Below are positions 15,621 to 21,774 of a stretch of DNA of 35,279 nucleotides, one piece after another. Numbering within the stretch: position 1 is the first letter of the stretch; every line of letters starts with the position of its first letter. The DNA lies in contig CAVGWF010000058.1 of NCBI GenBank assembly GCA_963632825.1, positions 1-35,279 on the forward strand. The letters are read 5' to 3'. Position numbers and translations under genes: made by a program. The notes under the pieces were generated by a model. It was given only the letters and a program-made list of their open reading frames with translations, was not told the DNA's origin and made no database searches. The stretch comes from F23-B02 sp963632825. GTDB taxonomy: Bacteria; Bacillota; Clostridia; Oscillospirales; Oscillospiraceae.

Positions 15621-17173
15621 GCTTTACATATCCGCAGGAGCGGGAGCCTGCCATAAAAAACATCACGCTGGATATACCCGAGGGTGAGATAACGCTCATC
15701 TGCGGCGCGTCCGGCAGCGGCAAGAGCACCCTGCTGCGCCGGCTGAAAACCTGCCTTGCCGACCATGGCACGGCGAGCGGCAGCATACTGTTTTTCGGCA
15801 GGGAGCTCGATGAAACTCCCGCGCAGGAGCAGGCCGGACGCATAGGGTTCGTGTTTCAGCACCCCGACGACCAGATAGTCACCGACAAGGTGTTTCACGA
15901 GCTGGCGTTCGGACCGGAAAGCCTCGGCTGGAGGCAGGATAAAATGCGCCTTGCCGTTGCCGAGGCGGCGAGCTTTTTCGGCATGACCGACAGCTTCGAG
16001 AGCAAGGTTCAGGCTCTCTCCGGAGGACAAAAGCAGCTTCTGAATCTGGCGTCGGCAGTGGCTGTGCACCCGGATGTGCTGATTCTCGACGAGCCCACAA
16101 GTCAGCTCGATCCCATTGCGGCGTCCGATTTTTTCGCCGCGCTGAGGAAGCTCAACCGCGAGCTCGGGCTGACGGTCATACTAACCGAGCACCGGCTCGA
16201 GGAGGCCCTTTCCATGGCGGATAAGCTTGCCGTTCTGGATTCCGGCAGGCTCGTGGCGTTCGGTACTCCGGAGCAGACGGTGCTGAAAATAAAAAACAAT
16301 CCGCTGTTTGAGTCGATGCCGGCTGCGGTGAGGATATTCTCGGCGCTCGGCGGCGAGGGCAGCGCACCGCTGACCATAGGACAGGGCAGGGCGTTCATAT
16401 CCGGGCTTGAGCCAAAAAGAGCGCTTCCGAGCCGGATGGTGCCCGAGCCGTCGGAGACGGCGGCGGAGCTGAAGGAGTGCTGGTTCAGATACGAGAAAAA
16501 CGCACCCGATGTGCTGCGCGGACTGAGCCTCAGACTGCACAGGGGAGAGGTGTTCTCGCTTGTCGGCAGCAACGGCTCCGGCAAGAGCACCACCGTCGGC
16601 ATACTCGCGGGAACCATCAAGCCGTATCGCGGCAGGGTGAAGCTGGGCGGCAGCCGCGCAGTGGCTCTGCCGCAGGATCCGCGCGAGCTTCTGTCAAGAG
16701 AAAGCGTGCTTGACGAGCTCGGAGAGATGGATGCACCGCACGAGCGCACTGACGAAATAATCGAGCTTATGGAGCTCGGAGATATATTGGAGCGCCATCC
16801 GTTCGATATATCCGGCGGTGAGCAGCAGAGGCTTGCCCTCGGCAAGGCGCTGCTGACGGAGCCAGATGTGCTGCTGCTTGACGAGCCCACGAAAGGCATG
16901 GACGGGCAGATGAAAATGCGCCTCGGAAGGCTTATGGAAGCGCTCAGAAAACAGGGAAAGGCGGTGCTCATCGTAAGCCACGACATTGAGTTTGCCGCAC
17001 GCTTTTCCGACAGATGCGCGATGCTGTTCAGAGGCGAGCTCGTGACCGAAAACACGCCGCACGAGTTTTTCGCCGGAAACTGCTTTTATACCACCGCCGC
17101 AGCCAAGCTCAGCCGCGGCTTCGTGCCCGGCGCCGTGCTGTGCGAGGAGGTCATAGAGTGCCTGAAACAGTGA
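15593..17173 (+). CDS. ECF transporter ATPase with two fused ABC domains (EcfA-EcfA')
   Basis: This 526-residue protein carries two complete ABC ATPases in one chain. Domain 1 has Walker A GASGSGKS (38-45), Q-loop FQHPDDQIV, signature LSGGQKQ and Walker B LILDEPTSQLD. Domain 2 has GSNGSGKS (325-332), LPQDPRELL in the Q-loop position, ISGGEQQ and LLLDEPTKGMD with VSHD. Each domain has a switch histidine (TEHR, VSHD). The start at 15593 follows AAGGGAGG; an in-frame ATG at 15524 lies inside ecfT and is rejected. It overlaps the S-component gene by 16 bases. The fused layout within its own operon suggests a dedicated module, not a shared energy unit for many S components. Confidence 0.92.
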   Translation: MAAFSIRDLSFTYPQEREPAIKNITLDIPEGEITLICGASGSGKSTLLRRLKTCLADHGTASGSILFFGRELDETPAQEQAGRIGFVFQHPDDQIVTDKVFHELAFGPESLGWRQDKMRLAVAEAASFFGMTDSFESKVQALSGGQKQLLNLASAVAVHPDVLILDEPTSQLDPIAASDFFAALRKLNRELGLTVILTEHRLEEALSMADKLAVLDSGRLVAFGTPEQTVLKIKNNPLFESMPAAVRIFSALGGEGSAPLTIGQGRAFISGLEPKRALPSRMVPEPSETAAELKECWFRYEKNAPDVLRGLSLRLHRGEVFSLVGSNGSGKSTTVGILAGTIKPYRGRVKLGGSRAVALPQDPRELLSRESVLDELGEMDAPHERTDEIIELMELGDILERHPFDISGGEQQRLALGKALLTEPDVLLLDEPTKGMDGQMKMRLGRLMEALRKQGKAVLIVSHDIEFAARFSDRCAMLFRGELVTENTPHEFFAGNCFYTTAAAKLSRGFVPGAVLCEEVIECLKQ

Positions 17174-17859
17174 AAAGCCGCAGCGCTTTGGTCTCGGCCG
17201 CCGCGATCGCTTTGTCGGTCGTGCTGCTTGCCGTTGAGACTGCCCTGTGGAAAAACAAGCAGTATTACCTGACCTCGGTGATCATCATACTGCTCGCCTT
17301 TGCGATGCTTTTCGCCCGCTTTGAGCGCAGACGGCCGCAGGCACGCGAGATAGTCATTCTTGCCGTCATGACGGCTCTTGCGGTAGCGGGAAGGGCGGCG
17401 TTTTATTGGGCGCCGCAGTTTAAGCCCGTTTGCGCGATAGTCATAATAACGGCGGCCGCCTTCAACGCCGAGGCGGGCTTTATGACCGGCGCTGCCTCAG
17501 GGCTCGTTTCAAATTTTTTCTTCGGGCAGGGACCGTGGACACCGTGGCAGATGCTCGGCTTCGGGCTCGTGGGCTTTCTTGCGGGACTCATGTTCTATGA
17601 CAGAGAGATAAAAAAACTGCCGCTTCTGCTGTACGGCTTTTTCTCCGTCCTTATCGTATACGGAGTTATCGTTGACACAGGAAGCCTGTTTATGTACTCG
17701 CAGGCGGTGTCATGGAAGGCACTGCTGGCCATGTATGCCTCAGGCTTTGTCTTTAACCTCATCCACGCCGGCAGCACCGTTATTTTCCTGTGGCTTCTCA
17801 GCGATCCGCTTCTGTCTAAACTGAAGAGGATAAAAACTAAATACGGAATGCTTCAATAG
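17158..17859 (+). CDS. ECF transporter S component, probable cobalamin/corrinoid-specific
   Basis: This 233-residue membrane protein has about six hydrophobic segments and a basic C-terminal tail. It has an A-E-A-G-F-M-T-G-A-A-S-G-L region followed by N-F-F-F-G-Q-G-P-W-T-P-W-Q-M, a pattern typical of ECF S components. The GTG start at 17158 is chosen because GAGGAGG lies 7 bases upstream; an ATG-started extension from 17014 reads as Arg-rich out-of-frame ATPase sequence. It sits last in the B12-riboswitch operon with its T and A partners. By context it is CbrT-like and imports cobalamin or a precursor. Cobalt is a less likely substrate, since CbiM and CbiN are absent. Confidence 0.8.
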   Translation: MPETVKSRSALVSAAAIALSVVLLAVETALWKNKQYYLTSVIIILLAFAMLFARFERRRPQAREIVILAVMTALAVAGRAAFYWAPQFKPVCAIVIITAAAFNAEAGFMTGAASGLVSNFFFGQGPWTPWQMLGFGLVGFLAGLMFYDREIKKLPLLLYGFFSVLIVYGVIVDTGSLFMYSQAVSWKALLAMYASGFVFNLIHAGSTVIFLWLLSDPLLSKLKRIKTKYGMLQ

Positions 17860-17864
17860 ACAAA

Positions 17865-17900
17865 TGTGCAGATATGGCAAATGCCGCATCTGCACATTTT
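17865..17900 (+). terminator. Terminator of the ECF operon
   Basis: TGTGCAGAT (17865-17873) pairs with ATCTGCACA (17888-17896); GGC/GCC pair inside the loop and TTTT follows. It lies 5 bases past the S-component stop. Confidence 0.8.
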
Positions 17901-18100
17901 AAGCATCAAAATCAAGAAAACTGCGTCAAAATTGCATTTTTTCAATTAGAGAAGCAAAATGAAGCATAAAACTCGGGTAATGCACCAAAACTGAAGCAAA
18001 ATACAGATTAAAATATTTCATTTGACTAAATCCACAAAAAAACAGAGCAATTTTTGTGGATTATTGCGGGCGATAATCTTGAAATTAACAAGTAGAAATG
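17901..18100. promoter_or_regulatory. AT-rich control region with two adjacent dyads
   Basis: A perfect inverted repeat, TCCACAAAAA (18031-18040) with TTTTTGTGGA (18051-18060), is followed at once by a 20-base near-palindrome (18059-18078; GATTATTGC against GCGATAATC with one mismatch). Both end about 20 bases before the -35 box at 18101. A direct repeat GAAGCAAAAT (17951-17960 and 17993-18002) is also present. The layout suggests operators for a regulator of the oxidoreductase operon. Confidence 0.5.
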
Positions 18101-18129
18101 TTGACGGAAAAATTACAGGATGCTACAAT
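18101..18129 (+). promoter_or_regulatory. Sigma-A promoter of the P-loop ATPase / oxidoreductase operon
   Basis: TTGACG (18101-18106) is separated by 17 bases from TACAAT (18124-18129). It lies 43 bases upstream of the chosen ATG at 18173, which supports that start over the in-frame ATG at 18098. Confidence 0.8.
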
Positions 18130-18172
18130 ATATGTGTTTCAGTGCGTTCATATAATGAACGGAGGTCATCTA

Positions 18173-18913
18173 ATGAAGAATGTTAAAGTCCTCATCGGAA
18201 ACTACGGCAGCGGCAAAAGCGAGCTTGCGCTCAACTTTGCGATACAGGCTGCCGCCCGCGGTGAGAGGACGGAGCTTATAGACCTTGATATGGTCAACAC
18301 ATATTTCAGACTTACAGAGCGCGGCAAGATGGTCGAGCAGAAGGAGATCCGTTTGGTATCCCCGAACTATGCCTGCTCGGGTATCGAAACGCTTTCGCTT
18401 CCTGCCGAGGTTGCGTCGGCGTTCGTCCTTGATTGGGACACCGTCGTGTTCGATGTCGGCGGCGACGATGTCGGCGCAACGGCACTCGGCAGATACCATC
18501 AGGATTTCGTGGAGCTCGGGCCGGGGGAGCTCGAAGTGCTCAATGTCGTTAACATCCGCCGCCCTCTTTCAGGAACGGTGGAGAAGCTCATAAGACTACA
18601 GGAGGGTATGCAGGCTCATTCCCGACTGCAGATAACCGGCATGATAAACAATACGAACCTTGCGACCGAGACAAGCGTCGAGGAGCTGCGCGACGGATAT
18701 GAGATGCTCAGAGAGGTGTCTGACCGCACCGGCATCCCCGTGGCTTATACCACCGGCAAAAAGGACCTGCTTGACAAGTTCCTCTCCGAGGGGCATGACC
18801 CGAAGTACATCGGCAGACCGATTCCCATTGATGTCTATATGCACCGTGACTGGGATTCCTACATCAAATACGGACTGCACACGGTCGATCCTCAGAAAAA
18901 CTTCAAGCATTGA
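18173..18913 (+). CDS. P-loop ATPase of the CobQ/MinD-like type, oxidoreductase-associated
   Basis: This 246-residue soluble protein begins with a Walker A motif, GNYGSGKS at 9-16. It has D-L-D-M-V-N-T-Y-F-R (about 44-53) as in deviant-Walker SIMIBI ATPases, and V-F-D-V-G-G-D-D (about 91-98) as the second metal-binding block. No DNA-binding or membrane segment is visible. GGAGG precedes the ATG. It sits 72 bases before a four-gene 2-oxoacid:ferredoxin oxidoreductase and shares its only evident promoter. It may help assemble iron-sulfur or cofactor sites, or have a regulatory role. The exact function is unknown. Confidence 0.75.
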   Translation: MKNVKVLIGNYGSGKSELALNFAIQAAARGERTELIDLDMVNTYFRLTERGKMVEQKEIRLVSPNYACSGIETLSLPAEVASAFVLDWDTVVFDVGGDDVGATALGRYHQDFVELGPGELEVLNVVNIRRPLSGTVEKLIRLQEGMQAHSRLQITGMINNTNLATETSVEELRDGYEMLREVSDRTGIPVAYTTGKKDLLDKFLSEGHDPKYIGRPIPIDVYMHRDWDSYIKYGLHTVDPQKNFKH

Positions 18914-18985
18914 TTGCGCGACCCCGCATTACGCGGATTATAAATATATCAGCAAATAGCAAAAATAAAGAAAAGAGGTAGCAAC

Positions 18986-19195
18986 ATGGTAAAGGTAACC
19001 ATCAATGAGAACCTGTGCAAGGGCTGCGGTCTCTGTGCAAGAGCGTGCCCCAAGGGTTGCATTGAACTTTCCAAGGCAAAAATCAACGCAAAAGGCTATC
19101 ACCCGGCAGAGGTTGTAAAACCTGAAGAGTGCATCGGCTGCGCATCCTGCGCACGCACTTGCCCCGACGTGGTAATCCACATCGAGAAGGATTAA
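18986..19195 (+). CDS. korD: 2-oxoacid:ferredoxin oxidoreductase, ferredoxin-like delta subunit
   Basis: This 69-residue protein binds two [4Fe-4S] clusters. The first has C11-x2-C14-x2-C17-x3-C21-P; the second, near the C-terminus, has C-I-G-C-A-S-C-A-R-T-C-P. It carries electrons from the TPP active site to ferredoxin in the cytoplasm. AAAGAGGTAG precedes the ATG. The D-A-B-C order with the next three genes is that of the KOR/VOR type. Confidence 0.92.
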   Translation: MVKVTINENLCKGCGLCARACPKGCIELSKAKINAKGYHPAEVVKPEECIGCASCARTCPDVVIHIEKD

Positions 19196-19208
19196 GGAGG
19201 AAATTATA

Positions 19209-20294
19209 ATGGCAAAAACTCTTATGAAGGGTAGCGAAGCTATTGCAGAGGCAGCCATCAGAGCCGGCGCTCGTTATTTCTTCGGCTATCCCATCACCCC
19301 GCAGACCGAGATTCCTGAATACATGTCTGCACGTATGTTCGATCCCGATGTAAACGGCTGCTTCCTTCAGGCTGAGTCCGAAGTTGCGGCTATCAATATG
19401 ATCTACGGCGCAGCCGGCACCGGCGCCCGTGCGATCACTTCCTCCTCCAGCCCCGGCATCTCCCTGAAGCAGGAGGGTATCTCCTACTGCGCAGGCGCAA
19501 TGCTCCCCTGTGTCATTCTCAATGTCATGCGCGGCGGCCCCGGCCTCGGCAACATTCAGGCTTCTCAGGGCGACTACTTCCAGGCAGTTAAGGGCGGCGG
19601 CAACGGCGACTACCATCTGCTGACCTATGCTCCCTCCTCCGTTCAGGAAGCAGTCGACATCATGATGTACGCCTACGACAAGGCCGAGCAGTACCGCATC
19701 CCCGTTCTGTTCATCGCAGACGGCATCATCGCTCAGATGATGGAGCCTGTTGAAATGCCCGAAATGGTCGATTTCAAGATCGACCCCGAGAAGAAGCCCT
19801 GGGCATGCACCGGCTGGAAGCCTGGCGACGATCCCGCAAAGCGCGGTGTTATCAACTCCATCTACATCGACACCGAGTCCCTGTCCGTTCATAATGCAGA
19901 GCTTCAGGCAATGTACGCCGAGGTCACCAAGAACGAGCAGAAGTGGGAGTACTACAACCTTGAAGGCGCAGAGTACATAATCACCGCATTCGGTACGGTT
20001 GCCCGTATTGCTAAGTCTGCAATTGATCAGCTCAAGGCAGAGGGCATAAACGTCGGTCTGGTCCGTCCCATCACCGTATGGCCCTTCCCGTATGACGCAG
20101 TTGCACAGGCAGTCAATGCCGACGGCGTCAAGGCAGTTCTCGATGTAGAGCTGAACGAAGGCCAGATGCTGGAAGATGTAAAGATCGCTGTAAACGGCGC
20201 AAAGCCCATTGATTTCTTCGGCCACTGCGGCTCTCAGATGCCCACCACCGACGAGATCGTTGCAAAGATCAAGAGCATGAAGGAGGGTAAATAA
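19209..20294 (+). CDS. vorB: 2-oxoacid:ferredoxin oxidoreductase alpha subunit (VorB/KorA type)
   Basis: This 361-residue subunit has the opening K-G-S-E-A-I-A-E-A-A-I-R-A-G-A followed by F-G-Y-P-I-T-P-Q-T-E-I, typical of the alpha chain of branched-chain 2-oxoacid or 2-oxoglutarate:ferredoxin oxidoreductases. E-S-E-V-A-A-I-N-M-I-Y-G-A-A and S-S-S-P-G-I-S follow, the TPP-site activation and substrate regions. AAGGAGG precedes the ATG. The enzyme decarboxylates a 2-oxoacid to the acyl-CoA with reduction of ferredoxin, or runs in reverse. Sequence resembles VorB (2-oxoisovalerate) most, but 2-oxoglutarate use cannot be excluded. The next gene begins directly after its stop. Confidence 0.92.
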   Translation: MAKTLMKGSEAIAEAAIRAGARYFFGYPITPQTEIPEYMSARMFDPDVNGCFLQAESEVAAINMIYGAAGTGARAITSSSSPGISLKQEGISYCAGAMLPCVILNVMRGGPGLGNIQASQGDYFQAVKGGGNGDYHLLTYAPSSVQEAVDIMMYAYDKAEQYRIPVLFIADGIIAQMMEPVEMPEMVDFKIDPEKKPWACTGWKPGDDPAKRGVINSIYIDTESLSVHNAELQAMYAEVTKNEQKWEYYNLEGAEYIITAFGTVARIAKSAIDQLKAEGINVGLVRPITVWPFPYDAVAQAVNADGVKAVLDVELNEGQMLEDVKIAVNGAKPIDFFGHCGSQMPTTDEIVAKIKSMKEGK

Positions 20295-21056
20295 ATGTCC
20301 GTAGTATTTGAGAGAACTAAACTCCTTACCGACAAGACTTTCCATTACTGCCCCGGCTGCAACCACGGTATTATTCATCGTCTGGTAGCAGAGTCCATCG
20401 AGGAGCTTGAAAAGGAAGGCGTTATCGAAGAAGGTAAGGTCATCGGCGTAGCACCTGTCGGCTGCTCCGTATTTGCATATGATTACTTTAACTGCGATAT
20501 GTACGAGGCTGCACATGGCCGCGCACCCGCAGTTGCAACCGGCGCAAAGCGCGTCGTCGGCAAGGATACCCTCGTATTCACCTATCAGGGCGACGGCGAC
20601 CTCGCTTCCATCGGTACTGCTGAGATCGTCCACGCTGCACACCGCGGCGAGCACATCTGCACCATTTTCGTCAACAATGCTATTTACGGCATGACCGGCG
20701 GCCAGATGGCTCCTACCACCCTCGTTGGTCAGAAGACCACCACCTCCCCCAAGGGTCGTGACGAGGCATGGTGCGGCGCACCTATCCGCGTTTCCGAGAT
20801 GCTCGCAACCATCCCCGGCTCCTACTACATCGAGCGCTGCGCTGTCAACACCACCGCAAACATCCTGAAGACCAAGAAGGCCATCAAGAAGGCATTCACC
20901 TATCAGATGCAGGGTAAGGGCTTCTGCCTTATCGAGGTCCTCTCCACCTGCCCCACCAACTGGGGTCTTAGCCCGATCGAGGCCATGAAGTGGCTGGAAG
21001 AGAACATGATTCCCTACTATCCCCTCGGCGTAAAGAAAGACAAGGAGGCCGAATAA
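20295..21056 (+). CDS. korB: 2-oxoacid:ferredoxin oxidoreductase beta subunit (TPP-binding)
   Basis: This 253-residue subunit holds thiamine pyrophosphate. The motif G-D-G-D-L near residue 96 with F-V-N-N-A-I-Y-G about 25 residues later is the TPP/metal site. An N-terminal Y-C-P-G-C-N-H-G gives two of the cysteines that usually bind a [4Fe-4S] cluster in this subunit; V-G-C-S and other cysteines follow. Start directly abuts the stop of the alpha gene and AGGAGGG lies in the end of that gene. It pairs with the alpha, gamma and delta subunits in one operon. Confidence 0.92.
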   Translation: MSVVFERTKLLTDKTFHYCPGCNHGIIHRLVAESIEELEKEGVIEEGKVIGVAPVGCSVFAYDYFNCDMYEAAHGRAPAVATGAKRVVGKDTLVFTYQGDGDLASIGTAEIVHAAHRGEHICTIFVNNAIYGMTGGQMAPTTLVGQKTTTSPKGRDEAWCGAPIRVSEMLATIPGSYYIERCAVNTTANILKTKKAIKKAFTYQMQGKGFCLIEVLSTCPTNWGLSPIEAMKWLEENMIPYYPLGVKKDKEAE

Positions 21057-21057
21057 T

Positions 21058-21600
21058 ATGAAAAAAGAGTTTATATTCGCAGGCTTCGGCGGTCAGGGCA
21101 TGCTCCTGATCGGTAAGTTCCTTGCAATGGCTTGCATGCTCGACGGCAAGCATGTCTCCTGGCTGCCTTCCTACGGCCCTGAGATGCGCGGCGGTACCGC
21201 TAACTGCTCGGTCATCGTTTCCGATGATCCCGTTGCTTCCCCGCTGGTAGATATGGCTGATGTTGTTGTTGCCATGAACCGTCCTTCTCTGGACAAGTTC
21301 GAGGCTCATGTCAAGCCCGGCGGCGTTCTGGTCATCAACAGCTCCCTTATCGACCGCAAGGCAGAGCGCGACGACATTCAGGTCGTTTACTGCGATGCAA
21401 ACCGCATAGCAGAGGAAGTCGGAAACCCCAAGGGCGCGAATGTCGCTATCCTTGGCGCACTGCTTGAGAAGGCTCCCGTCGTTGACGATGAGAAGATGAG
21501 CGAAGCCATCCGCATCGAGCTCGGCGAGCGCAAGGCAAAGTTCCTGCCCGGCAACATGAAGGCTCTTCAGGCCGGTAAGGAAGACGCTGCAAAGCAGTAA
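21058..21600 (+). CDS. korC: 2-oxoacid:ferredoxin oxidoreductase gamma subunit
   Basis: This 180-residue subunit opens with F-A-G-F-G-G-Q-G-M-L-L-I-G and has the Y-G-P-E-M-R-G-G-T-A-N-C motif, both family signatures that help bind CoA and close the active site. It begins 1 base after the beta stop with AAGGAGG in the preceding gene. It ends 17 bases before a strong terminator, closing the operon. Confidence 0.92.
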   Translation: MKKEFIFAGFGGQGMLLIGKFLAMACMLDGKHVSWLPSYGPEMRGGTANCSVIVSDDPVASPLVDMADVVVAMNRPSLDKFEAHVKPGGVLVINSSLIDRKAERDDIQVVYCDANRIAEEVGNPKGANVAILGALLEKAPVVDDEKMSEAIRIELGERKAKFLPGNMKALQAGKEDAAKQ

Positions 21601-21617
21601 TCCTTCAGCTTATTTAT

Positions 21618-21652
21618 AACAGGTACAGTCTCCGGACTGTACCTGTTTTTTC
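21618..21652 (+). terminator. Terminator of the oxidoreductase operon
   Basis: A 13-bp perfect stem (21618-21630 with 21635-21647), a TCCG loop and a T-run to 21652. Confidence 0.95.
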
Positions 21653-21708
21653 GTGAGATCATTTCTCAGTATTTCCCCCGCGCAAATAACATTTCTCTAC
21701 AGCGCCGA

Positions 21709-21759
21709 GTGACACGCTTCGGAGAATTACATAAGTATAATAAATAATATCTTATGTAA
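21709..21759 (+). promoter_or_regulatory. spoIIE promoter with long spacer and palindrome over the -10
   Basis: GTGACA (21709-21714) and consensus TATAAT (21736-21741) are separated by 21 bases, the unusual spacing known for Spo0A-activated sigma-A promoters such as B. subtilis spoIIE. The -10 box lies inside an inverted repeat with perfect 9-base arms: TTACATAAG (21727-21735) and CTTATGTAA (21751-21759). No good Spo0A box (TGTCGAA) was found, so activation by Spo0A is an inference from spacing and the gene alone. Confidence 0.5.
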
Positions 21760-21774
21760 ACTGCGGAGGCAAAA

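Noticed and set aside
16102..17055. Minus-strand open frame of 317 codons
   Set aside because: It is antisense to the fused ATPase and very rich in Ser and Pro, as expected for a shadow frame.
17014..17157. Extended N-terminus for the ECF S component
   Set aside because: The added residues are Arg-rich and out of frame with the ATPase; GTG at 17158 has GAGGAGG at good spacing.
17951..18002. GAAGCAAAAT repeats as a possible CRISPR or iteron array
   Set aside because: Only two exact copies of 10 bases plus one partial; spacing irregular and no origin or cas gene nearby.
19083..20654. Long open frame on the minus strand (523 codons)
   Set aside because: It lies antisense to the vorB/korB genes, which have full family motifs; the frame is Cys- and Ala-rich without any recognisable domain or ribosome binding site.
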